Source of the DNA: Clitopilus passeckerianus
Taxonomy: Eukaryota; Basidiomycota; Agaricomycetes; Agaricales; Entolomataceae
Direction: 5' to 3'
NCBI GenBank assembly: GCA_944990035.1
Contig: CALYLX010000039.1
Span: 53,235-117,234 of the forward strand
Length of the DNA: 64,000 bases
Below the pieces are notes generated by a model, which was given only the letters and a program-made list of their open reading frames with translations, did no database searches and was not told where the DNA came from. Positions 1 through 12,282 of the stretch are shown one piece after another. Position numbers and translations under genes: made by a program. The first letter of the stretch is position 1, and each line of letters opens with the position of its first letter.

Positions 1-1884
1 TACAGCCTTGTCAGAACATATCAAGCAGAGGCGAGTATGATATCACACCTCGTATGGCTGAAGTCCACTCCAACATCATGAAGATCGAGTGTCCCGAAAT
101 TAGTTGAATGATATACCAGGAGTAGCAAATTCGCCAAGGAATAGAGGTCGACACATAGAGTCGATTTACTGCGACAATATTCAGGCTAACATGACAGATG
201 AGCGACTTTTCCGACGATCGCGAGCTGACTGCTTACATCTGCCCGAGAAGTCCGATATAGCGACTCCATAAGTACTGCCATTTGACTTTGCAAGAGTGTT
301 TGCTGTTGAGACGTGAGCCGGGTGTTCCTGCAAGCTCAGACAGAATGTGTAACGCACGTCCAGATATGCTCCCTCTCGTACTGCAGAGTAGAGGCCCAGT
401 CGAGTATGCTGAAGGACAGGAAGCAATCTGGAAGTTGAACCTCGAACAGTGAGCATGCAAGGAAGAGAGAAGGTAGTTGCATATCACTCACAAGACACAG
501 TTTTCGTGGCTATTACTACTGAGTTTAACATGGCCTCCCTTGCCATCCTCGAACCGCTCATGAGTTCAGCCATGTCAGTGACGGTTGTAGATTAAGCGAT
601 AGTGGGACTCTGGGACACCATATGGAAGGAGGCTTAAGAAGACCGAGGATATTGACACCAATCTTGTTCGCTCAATGGTAACATGGGAACTTATCGAAGT
701 TATCGAATAGACTTCCTCACGTAACGGACGAAAAAAATGCGGGCGACCCTGCAGCCCCTGAGGCCTGAGGACTCAATTGGATGATATCGATCAAACCTTT
801 GGTTTGTCTGGGGTTTTCGGTGTCCGCACTTTGAGTGTGAGGGGCCTCGAAGATCATGTCTCCTGATTTCCTTTGCTTTTATAGTGATCGGCGAAGGTTC
901 CTCTGCAGGAATGATTTGTGGAGAGAATCCGAGTCTCACGGATAGAATATTGCATTGAATTCTGAGTTGAAGTAACTTCCATGGGAGGGTCGGCGTAGTT
1001 AAGAACAAGTCAAGAAGGTACTGCCAGAGGAAATCAGACAAGCTTTCAGTCTAAGGCAAATGGTCGAATCTGAGCGCTTCTGAATCTGATGCCGTAAGCG
1101 TGTTATTAATGGGGACGCGGCAACGCCAGCCAAAGCCGAAGCTATTTGCATAAGTTTGTTCCCCCTTATGGGAGAATCCAAAGTACACTTTCTGAATCGC
1201 TCACTCATTTTCAGCCAAAGTGCTTGCAGTAAGAATTGTTGCTAAGGAGGAAAAGAAGCGTTCTATCCTAACCGAATTTTGCTAACTATCTTCAATCCTA
1301 AGATCCCTTCCGGTGTTTACTGAGTTTCGAAGGGATCTCAATGATTAAACATGTTATAAGAAATCTGTTAGGATAGAAAGCTTGATTTATTTGCCTAGAT
1401 GAAGTCTCTCAGCGAACACTAAGCCTCAAAGTGATGTGGCGAGGGGGTACGTGCACCACAAGTTTGGCCCATGTGCCCGCATCTTGGCCGCGGCACAGTG
1501 GTGACTTCACTGTGGGAATGTACCATTTCAGCTCAAAAACTGGGTCTGGAGCATTTTTTGAGGCAGCTTATCAAAGTATGGCTGTTTAAAACCGGTTCTA
1601 CATACATTTATATTTATACTGAGCACAATCCAAGCAGTTTTGCACGGCTGAGCTCGTTGAATGGCCAGGAAAGTGTCCAGGACAACTTTTGGTGGCTGTA
1701 CACTTATTAAGCAGCACACGTCCTTGGAATTGCTGCGTCCCATTATGAATATTGTATCACATGACTACAATCAAACGCGACCCATAACGCTGTGACCTTG
1801 TGGTCCCGTGTCACACGCTTTGCTGCCAAAGTCTGGCACTGAGCTTCACGCTAAGGGAGGCCTTCCACTCTTCACGTCTTGAGG
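1..1884. other. Left-edge region without a confident gene
   Basis: No reading frame here joins into a recognisable protein across plausible splice sites. Several short frames of 60-113 codons occur on both strands. One minus-strand frame at about 999-1208 starts with ATG and could be an exon of an unrecognised gene, but I cannot connect it to neighbours. The stretch from about 1750 to 1884 is the likely promoter and 5' leader of the Mrc1 gene that follows. Confidence 0.4.
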
Positions 1885-4800
1885 ATGCCGATTCACAATG
1901 ATTCCTCGATCATACCAGACTCAACCACCTCCTCGTCCCCCATAATGACCCCTGCTATCAAGAGGGCTACGCGTACTTATGGCCGTTCACGACCAGCAGC
2001 GGAGTCTCCCGGAGAGACTGACCTTTCCTTCTCGTCAAACACGGGTAATTCTGGTTCACAGTCAAGCCTTTATAGGACAGGGATAGCATTCAGCCAAGAA
2101 GAAGTCCCTCCAAGCTCTGAGGCAGAACTCTCATTCAATTCGGTCAATCAGGATGAAGAAGAGAGTGGCAACGAAAACGACGCGTCGAGCTCCTTCGCAT
2201 GGAATTGGAGAAAGAAGCTCAAGGAGATAGATGAGCAAGATGACTTCGATTTTGCATCGCCAAAGGGAAACCAGGGTAGAGACGCGTCTGTTCCGCGCCC
2301 TACGTCTAAAAAGCCCTCTTTGTCTCCTCAAAGGGAGAAACTTGACCAAATCCAGGAAGCATCAAATTCGCCCATAACGAAAGCGAGTGGGCCTTTCGAA
2401 GAAGGTGTTCCGGCAACCGTACCTTCTGTCTCCGACGAAAGTGACTCTGACCAGAGTCCCATCCGCCGTACCGTCAAGCGAAGAACTTTGAAACGTGTTG
2501 ACTCTGAAGGCGAAGCAGAGCCACCCAAATCTACCCCTCAATCAGAAGATCCTTCTTTTGCTTTCACACCTCCGACTAAGGATCGAAACTCCCCAACACC
2601 ACCTACCTCGGATGAAGACGAGATGCCGTCGCGCATTTTACCAAAGAGCCAGAACAAAGGCAAGGGGAAGGCTCTCGAAAGGCCGGGAGTAGTGCCGCTG
2701 GAGCTCACGGAAAATCTGGCCGACTCAAGTTTCAAAGCTCCTGGAAAGAAATTGCGCACAAAGGTAAGCACAACAAATTTTTCTCTAGTTCTGGAACTCA
2801 GCGATAGAGACTTTTCCAGCGACCGACCAAGCAAGATCTCATTGAAACCGTGAAAGCACGCACAAGACTCCTCGCAGATCAAAACCCATCAATACCAAGG
2901 AACGAACCTACAGTTGACTACTCAGTTACCAATTTAATGGCAATGCTTATAGGGTGTGTTGTCCATTGTCTTTTTGCATCACTGCTCGGCTAACGTAATT
3001 CATAGTGACTCGGGGGCTCAAACTATGCCATCCTCTCAGCCTTCCGACAACGATACCATCAAAGACTTCTCTTCGGACGTTATACAGCCATCCCCTCAGA
3101 TTGAGCCCTGGCAGTCCGTCGCTGATTTAGGCGAGGGCCCCTCTTCTGTTCGCCCTGTGCGTAAGCTTAGGGTCGCCTCTCCGAGCCCACTGTCGAAGAA
3201 ACAACCCCCCAGGAACCTTGACCTAGACTCCGATGAGGAACTCCCAGACGTTTCAACTCTTTCTAAGGAGGCTCTGAAGCCTGATATGGCCAAGCTTGCG
3301 GAAACAAAGAGGAGGCTCGCCGAACAAATGGTCGTTCGTCGTATGGAGGTGGACGAAGACAGTGATGATGATCTACAGATTGTCGGTGCTCTCGACATGC
3401 AGACAGCCTTCAAGATGGAGGGGAAAGAGCGCAAGGCCGGGCGGAGGAAATCAATGCCCGAAAGTCGCAAGCGTCAATTGCAACTTGCTGCCCAGAGCAA
3501 GAAAGCTTTAGGCGGCACCCAGGATGGCAAGAAGCGAGGTGCCGTCATCGAGGGGTTCAAGAGCAAGCAGGATCTGAACGCATCCTTGTTCCAAAGTATC
3601 CAGCAAGCGAACCGTCGAGTCATTGAGGACAAGGAGGCGAGGTGGACTCAGCTAGGTGGCGCGTTGAAGAGGAACCCAGACGCGACAAATGCTACAGCCG
3701 AGGAGGTCGCGAAGAAATATGCAGAGCAAGCCCTGAAGGGCAAAATCAAGCACGAGGAAGGGACAGCCGACATGGAGGATGAGGATGAGGAGGATGCGAG
3801 TGATCTTGACTGGGAAGAGGCGGAGGCTGATCGTGGTTCTGCCACACCTTCTCCTTCAAAGCCAAACCCAGGCTTTGAGCAAGACGAGGAAAGTAAAAAC
3901 GTTGGAGTATCGACACCTCCTGCAGCCAAAGATGGTGATCAGGAGATGAGCCCAGTATATCCCAAAGCTGGGCGCGGGAAAGCCCGTGCTATCGTCGACT
4001 CTGACGAGGAGGACGAGAATCGACCGCCTTTGAAACCCTCCACCTCTCCCAGCTTCTCTGCGACTCAACTTGGTGCTAGCCCTCTGCCACCTCCGGCAGT
4101 AATGGGCCATCGTGGGCCTCTTTCATCGCTGGATGATCGTACCGAGGACGACGGCGACAAGGAAAATGATAATTCACGTATTTGGGACCGGAGCGAAGAC
4201 AAGGAGAATAAGGCTGTTGCACGGCATCTGACAAGTCCTCGCTCACCTTTCGGAGAGCGGAAGCCCACAATTAGCCGTATGGGCAGCCTCGCCGGGAGCT
4301 TCACCTGGTCTCCAGGCATATCTCCCTCTGGAAGAAGCGACAAGGCTGAGGATCGACGAAAGCCTTTCCAGGACTTGATGGATGCTGATGATCCATTCTC
4401 CTCGCCAGCTCGCTCTGCTAGACCCTCATCTTTCCTCGCCAAACTACATGAGAGTTCCCCTGCTGCCAAAGGTCGCCTATCCCCTGAGGACGAAAACTCC
4501 AATGTCGCGAGCTCGTCAAGGGCTGCAGCCTTAGAACCTAGCTTCTCCGACATGTTCGAGTCAGGTACTGCCAAGCAGCCTGTGAAGAGCTTCTTCAAGA
4601 GTCCCGGCGGTCCCCTGTCAGGTCTGGCGGCTGCGTTCTCAGACGATGTGAGGTTGTTTTAAATCCTCATTGTTGAGTACTAATGTCGTTTTGATAGGAG
4701 GATACAAGCCCTTTCGGAGGTCCTCGCATTGATGATGAACTAGGTCTGACACAAGACGTTGCGCTAGAGCCCGCATTCCATCTTGGAACGCAATCCCAGC

Positions 4801-6542
4801 GAAGAGCGGACCAGATCTTCGAGAAGGAGCAAGAGTATCTTATCGAGGCTGCTGCTGCCCAGATGCTCCAAAAAGAGCCAACACTATATGTGGACGAAAT
4901 CGGGTAGGTCTCTTCCCAGACTCTGAACATCATCTTGTCTGATGAAACACTGCCAGTTTCTTGACCCAGACCAAGCCTAACACCTCCAGCCCGGAGGTTT
5001 ACCGCCAACCGCCTACTCCTAGCCAATCCATGCCGTTTGTACAATCTCAGAGCTCTGCAAGGAAACCCCTCCGAACACTGGCATTCACTGCTTCGAGTCC
5101 CGTACACTCAGAATCTCCAGGACAGTTGATGAGGCTCCGCAAACGAAGTAAATCCCCCACCTCGCCTTCTACACACCTCTCAAGATCCGTCACGGCATTC
5201 GAGCGCCCTCCAAAGAATGCATTCGATGCATTGAAAGAGGGTGCTATCAGGAAGGAGAAGCGCGACCGGAAGAGATTGGAGAAATCTGAGTTCATTGAAG
5301 GGGAGGCACAGGAGTCGGATGATGACGAAATGGTTGGGTTTGGTTTGGTCAAGAAGAAGGACGACGATGAGGAGGATGGAGAAGATCTCGACCAGGATTT
5401 GCCCACCCTTGTGGATAACCACAAGATGGACGAGAATGAGGAAAATGCCGAGCTTGTCCTGAAGAAATTCCAGTAAGTTTTGTAACGAATAGGTTGGAAG
5501 AAAGTGACTGACCACGGGCAACTTACAGGGAGCAGGCGGAGCAAGATGATGCAGAGCTTGAAAAGTACCATCAGAAAGCTGTTCAAGGAGAGTTTAGGAA
5601 GAAGAAACGAGGGCAAGGGCTTGGACTCGACGACAGCGATGACAGTGACTTGGAGGACGATGCAGCGAGGCTTCGTCGCAGGATGCACAAGCGGCCAAGA
5701 ATCGACAGGGAGGATATCAATGAGCTTGGTAAGATGCGGCAGTAAGCTTGCATTGCTAGACAATAACTAAAACTTCTATCTCAGGGAAACATTCAGAAAC
5801 GGCGGCATTTTACAATATCTATCATCAAGATTTGACCGCCATGGAGGGAGACTTTGATCATCTGGCAAACTCTCAGCCTCCAGACGTCATGATGGCCGAC
5901 GAAGAAGACGACCGTGAGCTTGCTTCGGATGGAGAGGAAGGAGATGAAAATACCCCGCCGAGAGAGAGGGAGACAATCTCTGCCCATCAAGTCCAGCAGG
6001 TGTTGAGGGAAAGAGCGCAGTTGATAAAGGTAAGGTTTGAACCCCTGGTGGCTGAATTGAGTTTTGACCCCTGGCTTATAGGAAACTGATTTCGACGCTT
6101 CAAACCTCGATTGGATGGAGGAAGATGAAGACGAAGAAGAGCTGGTCGTTAAAACCATTACTGCACCTCGCCTACAGGCGAGAGGTGCAGTTGATGGTGA
6201 AGCAAGTGGTCTTCCTGTTCGTTACACCTCTATCACGTTGACACACCAAAGCTGACGATAACTCTCATCTAGACGCCGCCATCGACCCTCGTGTCCGAGC
6301 GAAGCGTCATGTGGGCAAAACAAGAAGGTAGATCCCGAACTGCAGGCACTACTGGTCGATCAGTGGGAGGCGCAGCGGTCACGGGACACAGGGCGAAGTC
6401 TGGAGGAGGCTCTGTACGGGGATCGCGTTCGTCAGCGAGCGCTAGCTCGGTAAGCAAGGCCGAGCAACAGCGTAAGCCCCTGAAGGCGCAGAAGAGTGTA
6501 CTTGGAACTGTTGCAGCTGAGAGAAGTGCAAGGTTCAAGTAA
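1885..6542 (+). CDS. MRC1: Mrc1/Claspin-like replication checkpoint mediator
   Basis: Adaptor that links stalled replication forks to the checkpoint kinase and also supports normal fork speed; nuclear. I predict nine exons: 1885-2763, 2820-2953, 3006-4647, 4698-4903, 4957-5472, 5529-5728, 5785-6029, 6082-6216 and 6273-6542, about 1,409 residues. All introns are 50-57 nt and keep one frame. The N-terminal half is acidic, serine-rich and disordered, with several SQ/TQ sites of the kind phosphorylated by ATR-type kinases. The C-terminal half carries the MRC1-like domain: the FDALKEGAIRKEKRDRKRLE block, the MVGFGLV block, and LEKYHQKAVQGEFRKKKRGQ followed by a very acidic tract. The C-terminal exon (GTTGRSVGGAAVTGH) also fits the family. 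ATG at 1885 was chosen; the frame opens slightly earlier without an ATG. The intron at 6217 uses a GTTCGT donor, the least certain junction. Confidence 0.9.
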
Positions 6543-6974
6543 AAGTAAAGTTGAGGAGGGAAACCTCGAAGACTGGACACTGTAACATGTATACATCATG
6601 GTTGACGTCGATCCTCAAATGCCTGGGTATGGTATATGGTATTTTTATTGCTATCGTTTCCTGTTATGTTCGTTATCTATTATGTAGTTTTTGTATTAGG
6701 CCCTACTAGCCCTTTTAAGTAAAAAGAAGCAACTAGACGTGTCGATTGAGCGAGCAACTACAAGCAAGCACAAAACTCGTCGAAAGCACCAGAAATAACA
6801 ACTAAGTAATGTTAACGAATAAAAGTAATAGTACAAGTTCCTTCGGTTATTGGATATGAGTAATTTTTGAACAGGGTATAATAGATGGAAGCAAGAGCCG
6901 GTATCAAGAAAACCGCGCAGTCCAGAAAGTGTACGTGGGGCGTCACAGAGGAGAGGTAAGGGTAAAAGGTGTCT
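6543..6974. other. Convergent intergenic region
   Basis: AT-rich spacer between the Mrc1 stop codon and the 3' end of the minus-strand small membrane protein gene. It presumably holds both 3' UTRs and polyadenylation signals. I see no further gene. Confidence 0.5.
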
Positions 6975-7431
6975 CTAGTGGTATGCTTTGCCTCCAAGTG
7001 GTCGGCCGAGGTGTATCCATGATGCTTTTGGTCGTGGTGGTGGAGAGGTTATACGCGGTGCTTGACGCGTTCGCGAAGAGCTGCGTCGCTTCCTATTGCT
7101 TGTCTGTATCTGCGCCCAAGTATTAGTCGGGCGGTCATCAACCAGGGGTGTTGAACACATACCTTATGACGAAGCAAGATAAGCTTGGCCATGTTGGCTG
7201 GAGGCCCACTCTCCCGGAAGGGATTGCCTGATAACACAAAAAAGAAAGTGGTTCGATGAGTGCGCAGCGGGGGTATATATAAGCGAACGTACGTGAGGCG
7301 ACATATGCAAGACCAGCTTCATGTGCGTCGAGAGGTTCGTCAACGGCCATGAGCGAAGCCCATAGAGCGGGCATAAATACATAGACGAAGACCAAGGCCG
7401 CTATTGAGCTTAGAAACATGAGGGCCAACAT
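6975..7431 (-). CDS. Small single-pass membrane protein, unknown function
   Basis: Exon 1 starts with ATG at 7431 and encodes a strongly hydrophobic N-terminal segment (residues about 2-30, LSSIAALVFVYVFMPALWA), either a signal anchor or one membrane helix. An intron with a GTACGT donor follows, then an exon encoding GPPANMAKLILLRHK, then a GTATGT donor. The last exon is unclear. In phase with the predicted acceptor it reads a basic tail to a stop at 6975. Another frame over the same bases reads QAIGSDAALRERVKHRV and stop, which looks more protein-like but needs a different junction. I do not recognise the family. It is divergent from the tafazzin gene with about 240 bp between the starts. 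Confidence 0.5.
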
Positions 7432-7668
7432 TGTGACTCGCGCCTATGGGAACGCGCGGGCAAGCCACCTCGAACAGTGAGGGGAAGGGGATGAACAGCG
7501 TACAGAGAGACCCCAATGGGAAATCCGCCAGTTTTTGTTGGGGGACCAACCGTCGAAACGAACGACAATTGGCTTACGTAACTAAACTTTGATGACGGTT
7601 GTCCCCTTTCGTGATTTCTGGTATGAAGCGGAAATTCAAGTTGCCGATGTCCCCACTTACAATTCCTT

Positions 7669-8878
7669 ATGGCTGCCTCTTTCCTGTCCACCGCGACGAT
7701 CACATCGGTGGGTCTCGTATGCAAGGCTGTGTTCAATCTCGGAATAGCCTCAGTTACAGTCAATGGACTACATAACCTCAGAACTGCTCTCGAGAGCAAC
7801 AGAAGGACTAATGGCCATGGCGTCGTAACTGGTAAGAACATCAAAATGGAACATCTGCCCTGAATTCACAAATTTTAGTGTCAAATCACATCTCAACGTG
7901 AGGGAAAAAGCTTTCGCATCGTTCCTGTTCTTCATGCTGTTTCCAGGCTAGACGACCCACTTACATGGGGTGTACTCCCAGCAAGATACTATCTCAGTTC
8001 TCGAACTACTCGCTGGGCTCTAGGGGCTTCTGACATCATGTTCACCAACCCGTGAGTCTGCTCTCCGCCACCTGCAAATCCACAGAGGGAGCCAACTTGT
8101 CCGCCACTGCAAGCTAGTGTGTTCTCGACCTTCTTTAGGCTAGGGCAAACTATCGAAACTTTCCGGGGTAAAGGCGTCAACCAACCCGCGGTTGATCTCG
8201 CCATCGAGAAGCTGGACCAGGGAGGTTGGGTACGTCAACGAAATTCCTTGTCGGAATGCGGTCACACCACCTAACACATCAACAAATCCTATTCATTAGG
8301 TGCACCTCTATGGGGAAGGTAAAGTCAACCAGTCCAACCAGCTGCCCAGAGACGAACATGGGGTAGCCCACCTTCCTCGATTCAAGTGGGGCGTGTAAGT
8401 TCTTGGACTGAATACTAATATCCCCACTTCGGACTCATTTCTCAATTGCGACAGCGGCCGAATACTGATGGAAACGGCCAAACCACCAACTGTGATTCCA
8501 ATATGGCTCACCGGCTTCGACACACTCATGCCTGAAGGACGCAAGTTTCCGTTCAAGTACTTCCCCCGACCTGGTGCTCAACTCAGCGTTACATTCGGCG
8601 ATCCGATACCTGCAGACCTCATACACGCCGCACTATCGAAGCTTGGGGCTGGGTTCCCCCCTCTAGAAGATGACACCCAGCTCCCGTCTTCCAAGGGCTG
8701 GATGGGGGGCGAAGTAACGTCAACACTGGAGAAGACCCTTCCTCCGAGTGATGTTGACCAACGGACACTGGAAATACTCGAGATACGTTCAGAAGTCACT
8801 ACCATAATTCACGACAGCGTAGAGGCTCTTGGTAGATCTATTTGTGGTGATACCCTCACTCGGACAAAGGATAATTAG
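7669..8878 (+). CDS. TAZ1: Tafazzin, mitochondrial cardiolipin transacylase
   Basis: Acyl-CoA-independent phospholipid-lysophospholipid transacylase that remodels cardiolipin on mitochondrial membranes facing the intermembrane space. Predicted exons are 7669-7831, 7879-7897, 7947-8051, 8118-8229, 8300-8394 and 8455-8878. Exon 2 is only 19 nt and encodes most of the acyltransferase HX4D motif, completed in exon 3 as NHISTLDD. The second block, LYGEGKVNQSNQLPRDE, contains the family's G-E-G signature. PFKYFPRPGAQLSVTFGDPI is the typical C-terminal half. The N-terminus is hydrophobic, as expected for a membrane-anchored tafazzin. The gene converges on the exchanger gene downstream, leaving only 58 bp between stop codons. 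Confidence 0.92.
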
Positions 8879-8936
8879 AAGTGTCAGCATTCGTCAATTG
8901 CATTTAATATAATGTTAGACATAGAGCTATCTATTT

Positions 8937-11384
8937 TTAATATAGACCTTGTTCCTCCAGCTCAACTGGAATATTATATCGTTCCAGAATATGCTGCAAC
9001 CTCTCGGACATCTGGTCTGGGGTTCCCTTCCTCGCCTGGTGCGTGCCGGTGGCATGTCCCTCGGGTTCATTTATGGTGTTCATCTGGGTGCCCGTACTAT
9101 TGAGTGCCGCAGTTTGGTGGAGAGCGGCATACTGTCGGTGTTCTCGGGCAATGGCAAACTCGACAGTCGAACAAGTCCCCAGATGACGGATGTCTGTTTG
9201 GCCTGGGTAGAAGAACGCTGTAACGGCCTGCGGAAACATCAAACATTGAATGACGCCTCTAACTGACATGCAAGAGGACGAAAAACGTACAATCATGACA
9301 TAGAACACAACCATCATCATTCCTTCAGCCCAGTTCGTCTTCGCGTCGGCCGTAACGTAGTTGACCAAGAAGCAAGCGCCGAGAAGGACCCCAACCTCAA
9401 ACAAGTTGAACACGAGTGTAAGAGGTTTCTGTGCACACCACGCGACGATAACGGTGAATGGCAACCAGAAGATGAAGAACTGGATGGCTAAGTCGATGGA
9501 GAGGCCCTTGGCTAGGGTGGAGATTGGCGATGGTGCGCCGACGTAGCGAGTGAAGTTGGCCCGGATGAAATGTGCAGTTGAAAGGATTCCATCCGCAGAG
9601 TAGGAGACGAATGGTAGCACGATCAGGCCGAAGTACCTATGGGAATTGAGTAAATAGATACCACAATAGGTAGAAACCAGCTTACTGGGGTTTCAACCCT
9701 AGCCTCTGCTCAACAGGGTGAATGTCGGTCACCAACTAAACATAGACTATCAGGTTTTTGAACCCCAAAAGAAGAAGTAGACGTCTTACAAATTCAGCAG
9801 TAACAGCAGTCATCGCAACCACAACGATGAGCATAACAATACAAATCCAAGAATCAATTTCGGGTTCCTCCTCTTCTAGACTTGCAATATCGGCTTTGAA
9901 TGAATCAGGCGCTTCTTCGTCCATCGTGCTTGTTTCCCCAGGTGGGTTGTGAAGATAGAAACGGGAACAGATGTAACTATGGATGGAAGCATCAGTATCA
10001 AGCCTGGTACGACAGCCCGATGGTGGAAGGACCTACACAATCAACAGGAAGATAGCCAAAGCCCGACTGAGCTTTAACAAGTCACCACGAACAGCGTCGG
10101 TCAAATCGGCCTCGGCACGTTCCGTTTGAGTGGACACGAGGCGGTCAAGAGACTCGAAGAACGCAAGCGGTAGGAGCAGCGTCAAGGCACTGGAGAATTA
10201 ACAAAAGAAATGAGTTAAAGGACAACAATTAGGATCCTGATTCACTTACCCCATGGTAAGGAGGGAATGATTGAGGTGCACAAAGTGTGGGTGAAGTTCT
10301 TGGGACATGACGCGGGCACCACCAGTGATGAAGGCGGTCCCTGGAACTAATAGCAGGCGCAGAAGTACAACGCCTACGACGGTGGATTGCAAAAGTCGAA
10401 GCCTGATTGATAGCGGATAGCGTGAGCATTTAGGCATGGGTGAGAGGAATAAATTATATTCTTACTCGCACTTGGTCAAGAGCACCAATGCTAGAGAAGC
10501 TTCCACGGCGCTTGAGGTAGGTCAGGAATACTGTCAGAAGATGGTAAAGGTAGGCGCTCACTTGTTCAACGAGATGATGATCAAGTCCCCTACAGCTCTG
10601 CCACAGTAAAGCGCGAGCTGTTCGCCTCCATAGTCCAGGAGTTTGCTCAGAGGGATGATAGCAAGGAAGTTGACTGATGAAACATGAGATAGAGCATATA
10701 TTAAATTCTTGTCGACTCACGGATGAACTTGGCTATGTGCGAAACCTTGGAGAAATGGACTCCCCATGCGATAGGAATAAAGATGAGGAGGACATTCAGA
10801 TCTATTCATCGCAAAAGTCAGCGAAAGAAGAAAGTAGTTGCAAGCCAGTTCTTACATGTGAAGGTAGCCAGTTTCTTCAGGCTAGCCTTCCATCCAACAC
10901 GAGTTCTTCCCTTGCCTTGAACCCTCTCCCATATCGTGTGTTCCCTCTTTAACCTCTTGAACAGCTGCGAGAACCGTGTTATTCTTCCGACTCTACGGTC
11001 GCGGTCTTCCGTCAATGTTGATGCCTGACTCTCTTCGTCGGATTCTCGTGGGCGGGAAGGGGTCCATGGTGCATGCAACGGTGTATCTGGTGCTGCAGCG
11101 AAGTAGGGAATGGGCAAAGCGGACCTAGGACGGGCGCTTGGGACTCCTGGGCTGAGTTCAACAGGATTGAACCGTGAATCAATGCCTCCTTCTATCGTAA
11201 TATGCCTTGTATTGCCGTCGTCACTCCAAATACTATGCCCCAAAAGCTCTCTCGAGTGGGGGTTGGGCAACCTGAAGGATGATCGTGATGCTGCAGCCGG
11301 TGCAGGTCGAGTGCTCAGATTCGTTGAATGGCGGGTCAGGGTGTCCCATGCGCGTTGACGATGTTGACTGCGATCACCTTCCAT
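8937..11384 (-). CDS. CAX-like cation/proton exchanger, copy A
   Basis: Predicted multi-pass exchanger of the Ca2+/H+ antiporter (CAX/VCX) superfamily, probably vacuolar, about 655 residues in roughly ten exons, all frame-compatible. The N-terminal 170 residues are polar and disordered. The core begins LNVLLIFIPIAWGVHFS. The first repeat reads GDLIIISLNNAVEASLALVL, keeping the NAVE signature with its acidic residue. The second repeat reads FGLIVLPFVSYSADG, where the usual GNAAEH is replaced and Asp stands in for Glu. NYVTADAKTNWAEG near the end matches the family's conserved loop. The hydrophilic tail runs to the stop at 8937. The intron inside the first repeat needs an AAG acceptor. Its neighbour on the same strand is a paralogue with the same exon layout, so a tandem duplication is likely. 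The transported ion cannot be read from the sequence. Confidence 0.85.
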
Positions 11385-12282
11385 AGCGAGAATACCTCAA
11401 AATTTTAGAACGAGACCAGCTCGAACTCGATGGTGAAGGTGGGAAGAGAACCAGCTCTGCTTAATTTTAGACTCAACAGCGCGCGCTGCGTCTATACACA
11501 GACCTCAGTAGCAAGGGGCTACGTGATTTCTCCGTTTCATGCACTGCCCATCGTTCATCAAATGGTAACCAACCCCCCGACACTTCGAGTGGTCAGCTAT
11601 GGACATACGACCAGAGCTGGGGTTATTACTTGCAGGATCTCACGCGCCAACGCATCAAACTTATTGCCATACACCTACCATCCACCTTTGCAGCAACATA
11701 TAATGTCCCTGTTCTCCGCTTTGAATGGGCTGAGTTGTAGAGGTCGGTCTTACCAAGCCTTAAACATCATTCTCAAGTTCCCAGCCACCTTCTGGGACGA
11801 CGAAATCCACAACTATTTCAGACGCCCCACGTTCCAACGTTCATCAATAATCGTCCCTCGCAGGCAAGCAATTTCACTTGTTAAGTATGTCTTGAGGCAC
11901 CTTCGTTACCCGACTCGACAACCGGATGCGTCTCTGTAAACGTGCTTGTACCCCAGACCCTGTCGCCCGTCCCCGGCACTACGAGCGAAAGCTTGAGTGG
12001 AGCCGGTTACCTTCCGGCATTGGCTCAGTGAGGGATGGGGCATGGCATTCCGCGAGCCTGTTTGCAATGATAGCCTCGCATCCGTGTTGCAATACGTCTA
12101 TGGTTGGTGTGAGCAGCAGTTTCCCCTTCATTTCCGGACTGTGTGGACTCAGAAGCATAGGTGATGTTTAATATCACCCCCTCGTGCAAGTAGAGAGCCA
12201 TCGTGGAATATCTTGACGACGGAAAATACTGCAGCGTGGTTATCTAACATCGAGCAACTCGGCTACTAGCAAGGATATTAAC
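11385..12282. other. Spacer between tandem exchanger genes, holding one repeat copy
   Basis: About 900 bp between the start of exchanger A and the stop of exchanger B. A 169-codon open frame exists on the plus strand (11430-11939), but it has no recognisable motif. It runs into the dispersed inverted-end repeat at about 11830-12093, so I do not call it a gene. The part next to 11385 should be the promoter of copy A. Confidence 0.5.
11830..12093 (-). repeat. MITE-like dispersed repeat, copy 4 (reverse)
   Basis: The reverse complement aligns with the other three copies along its whole length. It shares the opening TATTGCAACAC block, the ACGTTTACAGAGACGCAT block and the GGTTGTCGAGTCGGGT block. 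The last of these is nearly identical to the copy at 42990-43246. Ends are estimated by alignment by eye. Confidence 0.7.

Noticed and set aside
7410..7844. 144-codon minus-strand frame opposite tafazzin exon 1
   Set aside because: It overlaps the start of two better supported genes and has no recognisable motif.
11430..11939. 169-codon plus-strand frame between the exchangers
   Set aside because: It has no family resemblance, and its 3' end falls inside the dispersed repeat.
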